Shown piece by piece: positions 27,123 to 34,802 of a stretch of DNA of 36,952 nt. The first letter of the stretch is position 1. Each line of letters begins with the position of its first letter. Source of the stretch: Aquabacterium sp. (GTDB lineage: Bacteria; Pseudomonadota; Gammaproteobacteria; Burkholderiales; Burkholderiaceae_C); contig JAGOKC010000014.1 of NCBI GenBank assembly GCA_017994835.1, positions 1-36,952 on the forward strand. Direction: 5' to 3'. A program made the position numbers and the translations under genes. The notes below the pieces were generated by a model, which had not been told where the DNA came from, ran no database searches, and was given only the letters and a program-made list of their open reading frames with translations.

Positions 27123-27416
27123 GTGAAGCACACCCTGACCCGCACCCTCGGTGGCCTGATTGTGGGCCTGAGCGTGGCCCTGAGCGTTCAGGCGCAACCC
27201 GTGGATGGCGAAGTCAAGAAGATTGACCTGGACGCGGGCAAGATCACCCTCAAGCATGGCCCAATCCAGAACCTGGATATCCCGGCCATGCAGATGGCGT
27301 TTCGGGTGGCCAACCCGGCCTGGCTGCAAAAGCTGCAAGTGGGTGACAAGGTGACGTTTGAGGCCGACAAGGTGGGCGGTCAGTTCACCGTGACCGCGAT
27401 CGACGTGCGCAAGTAA
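27123..27416 (+). CDS. CusF-like periplasmic copper-binding protein
   Basis: 97 aa with a signal peptide (about 1-24, ending SVQAQ). The small beta-barrel carries CusF-like metal-site residues His45 (LKHGPIQNL) and Met56/Met58 (PAMQMAF). The Trp that stacks on Cu(I) in E. coli CusF is Ile53 here (LDIPAM). Start is GTG at 27123, seven bases after AGGAG. An ATG at 27118 is followed at once by a stop (ATG CCG TGA). No CusCBA pump, copper ATPase or copper regulator is adjacent, so it may buffer copper or serve a distant system. Confidence 0.82.
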   Translation: MKHTLTRTLGGLIVGLSVALSVQAQPVDGEVKKIDLDAGKITLKHGPIQNLDIPAMQMAFRVANPAWLQKLQVGDKVTFEADKVGGQFTVTAIDVRK

Positions 27417-27449
27417 TGCCTGCACTGACCGCGCTGTCGCCAGCGACGG

Positions 27450-27953
27450 TCAGAACGCCCACACGAGCGCCCCGGTCATCGTGATGTAACGCGCCAGTTT
27501 GCCCACGGCCATGTAAGCCACGCATGGCCAAAAGGGCAGGCGCAACCACCCCGCCACCGCACACAAAGGGTCGCCCACCACCGGCAACCACGCCAGCAGG
27601 CAGGCCTTGGGACCAAAGCGCGCCAGCCAGGTCAACGCCTGCTCATGGCCACGCCCCTTGGGTGCGCTTGCACGAGGATGCGAGTGTTGCCACTGCGTCA
27701 GCGTGCGATGTGCCCCGGCACCCATCCACCATGAAATGGCCCCGCCCACGGTATTGCCAGCTGTGGCCACCAGCACCGCTGGCCAGAACAGTTCGGGCTG
27801 CGCCTGCACCAGCGCGAACACCGCAGGCTCGGAGCCCATGGGCAGCAAGGTGGCCGACAGCAGCGCCACCACAAACACCGCTGGCAAACCGACCGACGGC
27901 AGCGCCAACCAGCCCAAAGTGCTCGCAATCAAAGGGGGCATCCAACTGTCCAT
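27450..27953 (-). CDS. YqaA-family (DedA/SNARE-associated-like) membrane protein
   Basis: 167 aa from the ATG at 27953. Hydrophobic segments at about 5-40, 45-75 and 105-165 flank a conserved core LLPMGSEPAVFALV, TAGNTVGGAISWWMGAGA and RFGPKACLLAWLPVVGDPLC. These G-rich and P-rich loops are typical of YqaA/DedA proteins, thought to act in lipid or envelope homeostasis. The frame is open to 28055, but that part is not hydrophobic or conserved in style. An ATG at 27941 is nearly as good. Convergent with the CusF-like gene. Confidence 0.8.
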   Translation of the reverse strand: MDSWMPPLIASTLGWLALPSVGLPAVFVVALLSATLLPMGSEPAVFALVQAQPELFWPAVLVATAGNTVGGAISWWMGAGAHRTLTQWQHSHPRASAPKGRGHEQALTWLARFGPKACLLAWLPVVGDPLCAVAGWLRLPFWPCVAYMAVGKLARYITMTGALVWAF

Positions 27954-28143
27954 GCCCACGATTGTGATGGATGCGTGCCGGGCACCATCAGCTTCATGCG
28001 GGCCTGCCCCATGCAGGAACGGTGAAGACCGCACTTGACACGGCTTGGCAAGCATCTCCGTTACACGTAAGGCGTGACGTTTGATGCCCAGTGTTTACGC
28101 TTACGTCATCTGATGCATTGACGCGGTTGCAGGCCGAAAAAGC

Positions 28144-28174
28144 TTGCCAGCAGGCCCGTGCGCCGGGCTATAAT
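28144..28174 (+). promoter_or_regulatory. Promoter of dusB-fis-purH
   Basis: A perfect -10 box TATAAT at 28169-28174 with TTGCCA at 28144-28149 (19-bp spacer, a little long). Transcription would start near 28181. The rest of the 284-bp space upstream (27954-28143) shows no gene that I can support. Confidence 0.6.
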
Positions 28175-28191
28175 CTGCCTCTTTTTTAAGC

Positions 28192-28220
28192 AGCCCTGAT
28201 CGCCCGTCGGTCGGGGCTTT
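28192..28220 (+). promoter_or_regulatory. Leader hairpin before dusB
   Basis: AGCCCTGA (28192-28199) pairs with TCGGGGCT (28211-28218) over eight positions with one G-T wobble, around an 11-nt loop, followed by TTTGCCTCTTT. It lies wholly in the short dusB leader, 20 bp before the ATG. It resembles a weak attenuator. Confidence 0.35.
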
Positions 28221-28237
28221 GCCTCTTTCTGGCCCTC

Positions 28238-29332
28238 ATGAAACCCACCTCCCCAGACCTCGGCGCCTTGGCTGTCGGCAACATCGTGTTGCCGAACCGC
28301 CTGTTCGTGGCGCCGATGGCCGGGGTGACGGACCGCCCGTTTCGCCAGCTGTGCAAGAACCTGGGGGCGGGCTATGCGGTCAGCGAGATGGTGACCGCGC
28401 GCAAGGACCTGTGGCACACGCTCAAGACCTCGCGGCGCGCCAACCACGACGGTGAGACCACGCCGATTGCCGTGCAGATTGCCGGCACCGACGCGACCAT
28501 GATGGCCGAGGCCGCCGCCTACAACATCGACCGCGGCGCCCAGATCATCGACATCAACATGGGCTGCCCGGCCAAGAAGGTGTGCAACAAATGGGCCGGC
28601 TCCGCCCTGATGCAGGACGAGCCGCTGGCCTTGCAGATCGTGGAAGCCGTGGTCGCCGCCTGCGCACCGCACAACGTCCCCGTGACGCTGAAGATGCGCA
28701 CCGGCTGGAGCCTGCAGCACAAGAACGCCGAGCGCATTGCGCGGGCCGCCGAGCAAGCCGGCATCGCCATGCTGACCGTGCACGGGCGCACCCGCGAGCA
28801 GGGCTACAAGGGCCAAGCCGAGTACGACACGATTGCCGCCGTCAAGGCCGCGGTGCGCGTGCCGGTGGTGGCCAATGGCGACATCACCACGCCCGAAAAG
28901 GCGCTGGCCGTGCTGCGGCACACCGGCGCCGACGCGATCATGATCGGCCGCGCCGCCCAGGGCCGTCCCTGGATCTTTGGCGACATCGCCCACTTTCTGG
29001 CCACCGGCCAGCACCGCGCCGCACCGCTGACGCAACAGGTCAAGCAGTGGCTGCTGGCGCACCTGGGCGAGCACTACGGCCTGTATGGTGAATTTGCCGG
29101 CGTGCGTACCGCGCGCAAGCACATTGGCTGGGCCGTGCGCGCCCTGCCCGGTGGCGAGGCCTTTCGCACCCGCATGAACGCGCTCGACAGCTGCGAAGCG
29201 CAGGTGCAGGCCGTGGCCGACTACTTTGACGAACTCAGCCTTGACCACGATCGCCTGCCGGCTGCGGCCGTCGATGTGGCCGAGGACGACGACGCGCAGG
29301 AGGCCAGGGAGGCCGCCTGCACAGCGAACTGA
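28238..29332 (+). CDS. dusB: tRNA-dihydrouridine synthase B
   Basis: FMN enzyme that reduces uridine to dihydrouridine in the tRNA D-loop. 364 aa. Seen: LPNRLFVAPMAGVTDRPFRQ, INMGCPAKKVCNKWAGSALM with the catalytic Cys, TLKMRTGW, MLTVHGRTREQGYKG, VVANGDITTPEKA and IMIGRAAQGRPWIFGDI. The acidic Ala-rich C-terminus (about 340-364) is an extension. Followed after 6 bp by fis, the classic dusB-fis operon. Confidence 0.97.
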   Translation: MKPTSPDLGALAVGNIVLPNRLFVAPMAGVTDRPFRQLCKNLGAGYAVSEMVTARKDLWHTLKTSRRANHDGETTPIAVQIAGTDATMMAEAAAYNIDRGAQIIDINMGCPAKKVCNKWAGSALMQDEPLALQIVEAVVAACAPHNVPVTLKMRTGWSLQHKNAERIARAAEQAGIAMLTVHGRTREQGYKGQAEYDTIAAVKAAVRVPVVANGDITTPEKALAVLRHTGADAIMIGRAAQGRPWIFGDIAHFLATGQHRAAPLTQQVKQWLLAHLGEHYGLYGEFAGVRTARKHIGWAVRALPGGEAFRTRMNALDSCEAQVQAVADYFDELSLDHDRLPAAAVDVAEDDDAQEAREAACTAN

Positions 29333-29338
29333 CCCGAT

Positions 29339-29575
29339 ATGAGCAAGAAGAACATCCAAGAATGCATCAAGGACAACCTGGAAGGCTACTTCCAGGACCT
29401 GCGTGGCGCCGAGCCGCACGCCGTGTACGACATGGTCGTCAACGCGGTGGAGCGGCCCATGCTGGAGGTGGTGATGTTGCGTGCCGAGGGCAACCAGTCC
29501 AAGGCGGCCGACTGGCTGGGCATCAACCGCAACACCCTGCGCCGCAAGCTGCTCGAACACAAATTGATCAAGTAA
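29339..29575 (+). CDS. fis: Fis-family nucleoid-associated DNA-binding protein
   Basis: 78 aa, shorter at the N-terminus than the 98-aa E. coli Fis but usual for betaproteobacteria. The C-terminal helix-turn-helix NQSKAADWLGINRNTLRRKL is diagnostic, and the dimerisation helix VVNAVERPMLEVVMLRAEG precedes it. Fis bends DNA and shapes the nucleoid in fast growth. The ATG follows the dusB stop by six bases, so the two are probably translated from one message; purH starts 27 bp later. Confidence 0.95.
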   Translation: MSKKNIQECIKDNLEGYFQDLRGAEPHAVYDMVVNAVERPMLEVVMLRAEGNQSKAADWLGINRNTLRRKLLEHKLIK

Positions 29576-29602
29576 ACCCCGCTTTGAACTGAAGGAAGAA
29601 CC

Positions 29603-31180
29603 ATGGCCTTGACCGCCCTGCTGTCCGTGTCCGACAAGACCGGCATCGTTGAATTTGCCCAGGCGCTGAACGCCCAGGGCGTGCGCCTGCTGTCCACCGG
29701 CGGCACCGCCAAACTGCTGGCCGAAAAGGGCCTGCCCGTGACCGAGGTGTCGGAAATCACCGGCTTCCCCGAGATGCTGGACGGCCGCGTCAAGACCCTG
29801 CACCCGCGTGTGCACGGTGGCATCCTGGCCCGCCGTGACCTGCCCGAGCACATGGCCGCGCTGAAGGAACACGGCATCGAGACCATCGACATGCTGGTGG
29901 TCAACCTGTACCCGTTCGCCCAGGCTACCGCCAAGGCCGACTGCACGCTGGAAAACGCCATCGAGAACATCGACATCGGCGGCCCCACCATGCTGCGCGC
30001 CGCCGCCAAGAACTGGCAGGACGTGGCCGTGATCATCGACCCGGTCGATTACGAGCAGGTGCTGTCGGAGATGAAGGCCGAGGGCATCACCCGTTCGACC
30101 AAGTTCATGCTGGCCAAGAAGGTGTTTGCTCACACCGCCGCCTACGACGGCATGATCACCAACTACCTGACGTCGCTGGCAGCCGGTGCCGAGCTGGCCA
30201 CCGAAGCCGTGCCCTCCAAAGAGGCCTACCCCGCCGTGTACAACCTGCAACTGCACAAGGTGCAGGGCATGCGCTACGGCGAGAACCCGCACCAGTCGGC
30301 GGCCTTCTACCGTGAAGCCGCGCCAGTCGCCGGCACGCTGTCGCAATGGACCCAGATCCAGGGCAAAGAGTTGAGCTTCAACAACATCGCCGATGCCGAT
30401 GCCGCCTGGGAATGCGTCAAGGCCTTTGAAGAGTGCGCCTGCGTGATCGTCAAGCACGCCAACCCCTGCGGCGTGGCCGTGGGTGCGACGCCGCTGGAGG
30501 CCTATCAAAAGGCCCTCAAGACCGACCCGACCAGCGCGTTCGGCGGCATCATGGCCTTTAACCGCCCCATCGACGCCGATGTGGTCGAGGCCATCAACGC
30601 CAACAAGCAGTTTGTCGAAGTGGCCATTGCCCCGGCCATCACGCCGGCAGCCCGTGCAGCCTACGCATCCAAGCAGAACGTGCGTCTGCTGGAAGTGCCC
30701 ATCAGCAAGCTCAGCAATACGCTGGACTTCAAGCGCGTGGGTGGCGGCATGCTGCTGCAGTCCAGCGACAACATCGACCTGGTCGGCGACATCAAGGTGG
30801 TGTCCAAGGTGCAACCCACTGCACAACAACTCAAGGACATGCTGTTTGCGTGGACCGTGGCCCGCTTCGTCAAGAGCAACGCCATCGTGTTCTGCAAGGA
30901 CGGCATGACCATGGGCGTGGGTGCCGGCCAGATGAGCCGCCTGGACTCGGCTCGCATTGCCTCGATCAAGGCTGGCCACGCCGGTTTGACCCTGCAGGAC
31001 AGCGCGGTGGCGTCGGATGCCTTCTTCCCGTTCCGTGATGGACTGGACGTGGTGGTCGATGCGGGCGCGACCTGCGTGATCCATCCGGGTGGCTCGATGC
31101 GCGACGACGAAGTCATCGCTGCGGCTGATGAGCGTGGCATTGCGATGGTGTTCACCGGCACGCGTCACTTCCGTCACTGA
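29603..31180 (+). CDS. purH: Bifunctional AICAR formyltransferase/IMP cyclohydrolase
   Basis: Last two steps of purine synthesis to IMP. 525 aa, near the family's usual 520-530. The N-terminal cyclohydrolase domain shows [20 protein letters not shown] and [19 protein letters not shown]; the formyltransferase part shows [11 protein letters not shown]-like [28 protein letters not shown] and [15 protein letters not shown], ending in [20 protein letters not shown]. An AGGAAG ribosome binding site lies upstream of the ATG. Ends the dusB-fis-purH unit, as a good terminator follows. Confidence 0.98.
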   Translation: MALTALLSVSDKTGIVEFAQALNAQGVRLLSTGGTAKLLAEKGLPVTEVSEITGFPEMLDGRVKTLHPRVHGGILARRDLPEHMAALKEHGIETIDMLVVNLYPFAQATAKADCTLENAIENIDIGGPTMLRAAAKNWQDVAVIIDPVDYEQVLSEMKAEGITRSTKFMLAKKVFAHTAAYDGMITNYLTSLAAGAELATEAVPSKEAYPAVYNLQLHKVQGMRYGENPHQSAAFYREAAPVAGTLSQWTQIQGKELSFNNIADADAAWECVKAFEECACVIVKHANPCGVAVGATPLEAYQKALKTDPTSAFGGIMAFNRPIDADVVEAINANKQFVEVAIAPAITPAARAAYASKQNVRLLEVPISKLSNTLDFKRVGGGMLLQSSDNIDLVGDIKVVSKVQPTAQQLKDMLFAWTVARFVKSNAIVFCKDGMTMGVGAGQMSRLDSARIASIKAGHAGLTLQDSAVASDAFFPFRDGLDVVVDAGATCVIHPGGSMRDDEVIAAADERGIAMVFTGTRHFRH

Positions 31181-31228
31181 TCCAGGTGTTCATCGGCATC
31201 GGGCGCAGCCGCCTGATGCCGCCTCCTG

Positions 31229-31250
31229 AGGCCCTGCGGGGCCTTTTTTC
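31229..31250 (+). terminator. Rho-independent terminator after purH
   Basis: AGGCCC-TGCG-GGGCCT (31229-31244) is a perfect 6-bp stem with a 4-nt loop, followed by a six-T run to 31249. It lies 49 bp after the purH stop and before the convergent histidine kinase gene. Confidence 0.88.
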
Positions 31251-31277
31251 ATGCCCGCCTGCCTGACGATCTGTGCC

Positions 31278-32669
31278 TCACACGGGCAAGCTGAAAAAGA
31301 AGCTGGCCCCCTCGCCAGTACGTCCCTCGGCCCAGCACGTGCCACCGTGGCGCTCGATGATGCGCCGAACGATCGTCAGTCCGATCCCACTGCCCTCGAT
31401 CTCCGAACCGTGCAGCCGCTGAAAGGGCTGAAAGATCTGCCTGGCTTGCTCGGGCCGGAAGCCCGGCCCGTTGTCGCGGACCTCGATCTGGATCGTGCCG
31501 TGCGCCTGAGCTGAACGCACCCTCACCTCGGGATGAGGCTGTGCCCCGGCAAACTTGATGGCATTGCCCACGAGGTTGACGAACACCTGCTGCAGCAAGA
31601 CCGGGTCCACACTGGCCCGAGGCAAGGCATCTGCACGCACACAGGCCACCGCACCGGCCCCGTGACTGAGTTGCAGGGTGTCCAGTGCCTGCGTCAGCAC
31701 CCTTTGCAGTTCGGTGTCTTGCCGCGCCAGTGGCACGTGCGTGACCTTGGCCAGCATCAGCAACTGACTGACGAGGTTGCCCAGCCGATCTGACTCACGC
31801 TGGATGATCAATAAATAGTCTTTCACACGATCGGAGTCGCCTGCCTGCAAGCGCTGCAGGCAGACCTCCGTCAAGCCTCGGACACCCCCCAGCGGGCCAC
31901 GCAAATCGTGCGAGACCATGCGGTTGAAGGAATCGAGGTCGCTGACGATCTCCTCCAGTTCCGCAGTGCGGTCTTTCACCCGCACCTCCAGGGAGGCATT
32001 GACCTCCCGCAACGAGGCCTCCGCCTGGCAACGTCGCACGATTTCGCGCTCCAGTTCCAGACGCAGACGCCCCATCGAGGCCATCAAGAGACCCAGTCCC
32101 ACCACGGCGGTGCCCGCGACGCCCCAGGCACGCAAGCCTCTCAAATCCGGCTCGAGCACCAAGGGCCCCACCCCCAGAACCAGGACAGGGTGCAACAAAA
32201 AGACCACCGCCGCCAGCACATAGGCCCCACCAGCGAAGGAGCGCATGCGGCGCACACACAAAAAGGCGAGATAGGCAAACATCACGCCCGAGGCCCACGG
32301 CCCGGCCATGCCGCCTTGCCCCAGCATTTCGAACATCGCACGCAGCCCAAACCACACCAGGGTGCCGCCCAGCAACCAGACCAGGGAGGCCCGCACAGGC
32401 AGATCCAGGTAAGCGCGCACGCCCACATAGAGCGCAGACAGGTTCAAGGCGGCCAGCACGGCCGCAACGGTGGGCCACTCCGGCTGAGTGACCAGTGACG
32501 ATGCAGAGCCCAAGGCCCGGACCAAGGTCAGCGTCATGGCCAGACCAACCCACTTCAGCCCCCATGCAGGGCGCAAGCGGTCAGCCACGACAAAACTGAT
32601 GGCCAGCACCACCAGAAAAACACTAACGGCCAACAAAGCCCCGGCTGTGGCTGTCCCCATGAAAGTCAT
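31278..32669 (-). CDS. Sensor histidine kinase with polytopic N-terminal membrane domain, no adjacent regulator
   Basis: 463 aa. About seven hydrophobic helices between residues 8 and 200, a coiled coil at about 203-248 (LELEREIVRRCQAEASLREV and on), then HisKA with His254 in RMVSHDLRGPLGGVRG. The HATPase domain has N-box VFVNLVGNAIKFAG, G1 DNGPGF and G2 GSGIGLTIVRRI. All catalytic parts look intact. GGGAGG lies six bases before the ATG at 32669; a GTG at 32675 would sit on top of it. No response regulator gene is adjacent, so its partner must be elsewhere. The signal is unknown. Confidence 0.9.
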   Translation of the reverse strand: MTFMGTATAGALLAVSVFLVVLAISFVVADRLRPAWGLKWVGLAMTLTLVRALGSASSLVTQPEWPTVAAVLAALNLSALYVGVRAYLDLPVRASLVWLLGGTLVWFGLRAMFEMLGQGGMAGPWASGVMFAYLAFLCVRRMRSFAGGAYVLAAVVFLLHPVLVLGVGPLVLEPDLRGLRAWGVAGTAVVGLGLLMASMGRLRLELEREIVRRCQAEASLREVNASLEVRVKDRTAELEEIVSDLDSFNRMVSHDLRGPLGGVRGLTEVCLQRLQAGDSDRVKDYLLIIQRESDRLGNLVSQLLMLAKVTHVPLARQDTELQRVLTQALDTLQLSHGAGAVACVRADALPRASVDPVLLQQVFVNLVGNAIKFAGAQPHPEVRVRSAQAHGTIQIEVRDNGPGFRPEQARQIFQPFQRLHGSEIEGSGIGLTIVRRIIERHGGTCWAEGRTGEGASFFFSLPV

Positions 32670-32812
32670 CTTCACCCTCCCGCCATGACGAAGGAACGAT
32701 GCTCATCCCGCCACATGACGGTAGCACGCACGGCCCGGCCTCGCCAGCATCGCATCCCCCACCCCGCGTGAACGATGCCCCATCTGGATGACGGCGCACA
32801 CCCCGGAGAAAG

Positions 32813-32841
32813 TTCATTATTTCGTGCACGAAGCCTATACA
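32813..32841 (+). promoter_or_regulatory. Candidate promoter of the MarR regulator gene
   Basis: TTCATT (32813-32818), a 17-bp spacer and TATACA (32836-32841) give a plausible promoter with a start near 32848. That start excludes translation from upstream in-frame codons and favours the ATG at 32872. Confidence 0.5.
32821..32832. promoter_or_regulatory. Palindrome 1, candidate MarR operator
   Basis: TTCGTGCACGAA is a perfect 12-bp palindrome lying in the spacer between the -35 and -10 boxes of the MarR gene. It shares the form TTCG-N4-CGAA with a second palindrome 22 bp downstream. Confidence 0.6.
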
Positions 32842-32842
32842 C

Positions 32843-32854
32843 TTCGCATGCGAA
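32843..32854. promoter_or_regulatory. Palindrome 2, candidate MarR operator
   Basis: TTCGCATGCGAA is a perfect 12-bp palindrome directly after the -10 box, over the predicted start of transcription. Its centre is 22 bp, about two helical turns, from that of palindrome 1, so two dimers would bind the same face of the DNA. Confidence 0.6.
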
Positions 32855-32871
32855 ATAAATATGCGCACCCC

Positions 32872-33327
32872 ATGGCCGACCGCCCCCGTCTGATCTTCCT
32901 GCTCAACAGCGCCCAACGCCGGCTCCAGCAATGGATGACCTCGCAACAGGCCTGGGCCACCGACGCCAAAGGCGGCGGCAGTGCGCCGACCTCGGCCCAA
33001 AGTGGCGTGCTGTTTGCCCTGGCCAAGGTCGATGGCAGCACCATGGGCCAACTGGCCAAAGCGCTCGACCTGGCCCCCTCGGCCGTCTCCGGCCTCGTCC
33101 AGCGCATGGAGGCCTTGCACTGGGTGCAGCGCCGCCCTTGCCCCAACGACGCCCGCACCCAGCGCGTCTGGTTGCTGGATGCCGGCCGCATCCAGATTCC
33201 GGCCTTGAAGCAGGCCCTCAAGCGCGTCAACGACCGCCTGTCCGAAAGCTTCTCTGACGAGGAACTGCACACCGTGGCCCGCTGGCTGCGCCATGTGCAG
33301 CACCTTGGTGACCATCCCTCTTGCTGA
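32872..33327 (+). CDS. MarR-family transcriptional regulator
   Basis: 151 aa from the ATG at 32872. Winged helix at about 40-110: TSAQSGVLFALAKVDGSTMG, LAKALDLAPSAVSGLVQRME (recognition helix) and the wing RRPCPNDARTQRVWLLDAG, with the conserved Asp-x-Arg. The frame is open to 32788, but the two palindromes and a promoter occupy that part. Ends 9 bp before the alpha/beta hydrolase, so the two are probably cotranscribed and autoregulated. Effector unknown. Confidence 0.9.
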   Translation: MADRPRLIFLLNSAQRRLQQWMTSQQAWATDAKGGGSAPTSAQSGVLFALAKVDGSTMGQLAKALDLAPSAVSGLVQRMEALHWVQRRPCPNDARTQRVWLLDAGRIQIPALKQALKRVNDRLSESFSDEELHTVARWLRHVQHLGDHPSC

Positions 33328-33336
33328 ACGCTCCGC

Positions 33337-34236
33337 ATGACCCGAACCTCTTCTACCGATGGCGCTGAACGCGTCGAGATCACCTGCGCCGACGGCGTTC
33401 GCCTGCACGGGCATTTCGTGCGCAGCCGCTCAGACGCCCCTGCGGGCCTGCCGGTGCTGCTGAGCCCGGCCACCGGCGTCAAGCAGCACTACTACCTGCG
33501 CTTCGTGCACTGGCTGGCCAAGCAGGGCCATGATGTGCTGGTGTTCGACTACCGGGGCATCGGCCTGTCCCTGCACGGCCCGCTGAAAGACTGCCGGGCC
33601 ACGCTGGCGGAGTGGGGCCAGCAGGACCAGGTCGCCGCGCTGGAGTGGCTGCTGCAGCGCACCGGCAGCGAGCAGGCCTTGCTGCTCGGCCACAGTGCTG
33701 GTGGTCAGATGATCGGCCTGTTGCCCAACCACCAGCGCGTCGCCCGACTGGTGGGGGTGTCGGTCTCGACGGGTTGGCTGCGCGGCATGCGCCCCGGCTT
33801 CCGATGGAAAGCCTGGTTTGGCCTGCGCGGCGTGATCCCGCTGGGTGTGCTCATCAAGGGCTACGCCCCCACGGCAGCGGTCGGACTGGGCGAGAACCTG
33901 CCCGCCCAAGTGGGGTTGCAATGGGGCCAGTGGTGCGCCGCGGGCGGCTACGCCACCAATGCCGTCCGCCAACACCCCGAGCGCGACTTCCATGCCCAGG
34001 TGCGCACCCCGATCACGGTGCTGCATGCGGCAGACGACGACATCGCCACCGAGACCACCGTGGCCGACCTGCTCCGCACCTTCCCGGCTGCGCCCAAACA
34101 GACCGTGCGCATCGAGCCCGCCGCGCATGGCCTGAAAAGCCTCGGCCACATCGACTGGTTCCGCCAGTCTCACCAGGCGGTGTGGCCCACGATTGCCGCA
34201 GCCTTGCGAGGGCCGGTTATCCTGTCTGCCTCATGA
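33337..34236 (+). CDS. Alpha/beta hydrolase (COG4757-like)
   Basis: 299 aa. Oxyanion/strand region [29 protein letters not shown], and nucleophile elbow LLGHSAGGQ with Ser120. The acid is likely in [12 protein letters not shown] (about 225-236) and the base in [15 protein letters not shown]. No signal peptide, so cytoplasmic. The pattern matches the uncharacterised predicted hydrolases of COG4757; substrate unknown. It is 9 bp after the MarR gene and shares an ATGA overlap with ruvC, making a MarR-hydrolase-ruvC message likely. Confidence 0.88.
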   Translation: MTRTSSTDGAERVEITCADGVRLHGHFVRSRSDAPAGLPVLLSPATGVKQHYYLRFVHWLAKQGHDVLVFDYRGIGLSLHGPLKDCRATLAEWGQQDQVAALEWLLQRTGSEQALLLGHSAGGQMIGLLPNHQRVARLVGVSVSTGWLRGMRPGFRWKAWFGLRGVIPLGVLIKGYAPTAAVGLGENLPAQVGLQWGQWCAAGGYATNAVRQHPERDFHAQVRTPITVLHAADDDIATETTVADLLRTFPAAPKQTVRIEPAAHGLKSLGHIDWFRQSHQAVWPTIAAALRGPVILSAS

Positions 34237-34787
34237 GAATCCTCGGCATCGACCCCGGCTTGCAGACCACCGGCTTTGGCATCATCGAATCCGAAGGCCC
34301 ACGCCTGCACTACATCGCCAGCGGCACCATCAAGACCAAGGAGGCCGCGCAGGGCGACCTGCCCTCCCGGCTCAAGCTGATCTTTGACGGTGTGCGCGAG
34401 GTGGTGGCGCGTTACGAACCCGAACAGGCCTCGGTCGAGATCGTGTTCGTCAACGTCAACCCGCAATCGACCTTGTTGCTGGGCCAGGCACGCGGCGCTG
34501 CCATTGCGGGCCTGCTGTCCGCCCCCGGTCACCCCAGCGTGGCCGAATACACCGCGCTGCAGATGAAAAAGGCCGTGGTCGGCCATGGTCATGCGGCCAA
34601 GGCCCAGATCCGTCACATGGTGATGCGCCTGCTGCAACTGCCGCGTGAGCCGAACAACGATGCGTCCGACGCGCTGGGGCTGGCGATCTGCCACGCTCAC
34701 GCCGGTCACGCCATGGCGCAGATGGCCAAGGCCACCGACCTGACCCGGCGCACCCACGCCCAGATCAAGGGCGGTCGGGTGTACTGA
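34233..34787 (+). CDS. ruvC: Crossover junction endodeoxyribonuclease RuvC
   Basis: Resolves Holliday junctions by paired nicks. 184 aa. Catalytic acid Asp7 in [16 protein letters not shown], a Glu in the [20 protein letters not shown] block, and the C-terminal acidic cluster [15 protein letters not shown]. The ATG overlaps the stop codon of the hydrolase (ATGA), which argues for coupled translation and fixes the start. ruvA and ruvB do not follow; a convergent carbonic anhydrase gene begins 15 bp after the stop. Confidence 0.97.
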   Translation: MRILGIDPGLQTTGFGIIESEGPRLHYIASGTIKTKEAAQGDLPSRLKLIFDGVREVVARYEPEQASVEIVFVNVNPQSTLLLGQARGAAIAGLLSAPGHPSVAEYTALQMKKAVVGHGHAAKAQIRHMVMRLLQLPREPNNDASDALGLAICHAHAGHAMAQMAKATDLTRRTHAQIKGGRVY

Positions 34788-34802
34788 GCCGCACCGTGCC
34801 GT

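Noticed and set aside
28106-31177. 1023-codon open frame on the minus strand
   Set aside because: It is exactly antisense to dusB, fis and purH, which are unmistakable. Long antisense frames are expected in high-GC coding DNA, and the translation is a His/Gly/Val/Ala-rich string with no family features.
32788-32871. Earlier start for the MarR protein
   Set aside because: The two palindromes and a -35/-10 pair occupy this stretch, and the MarR fold starts after 32872.
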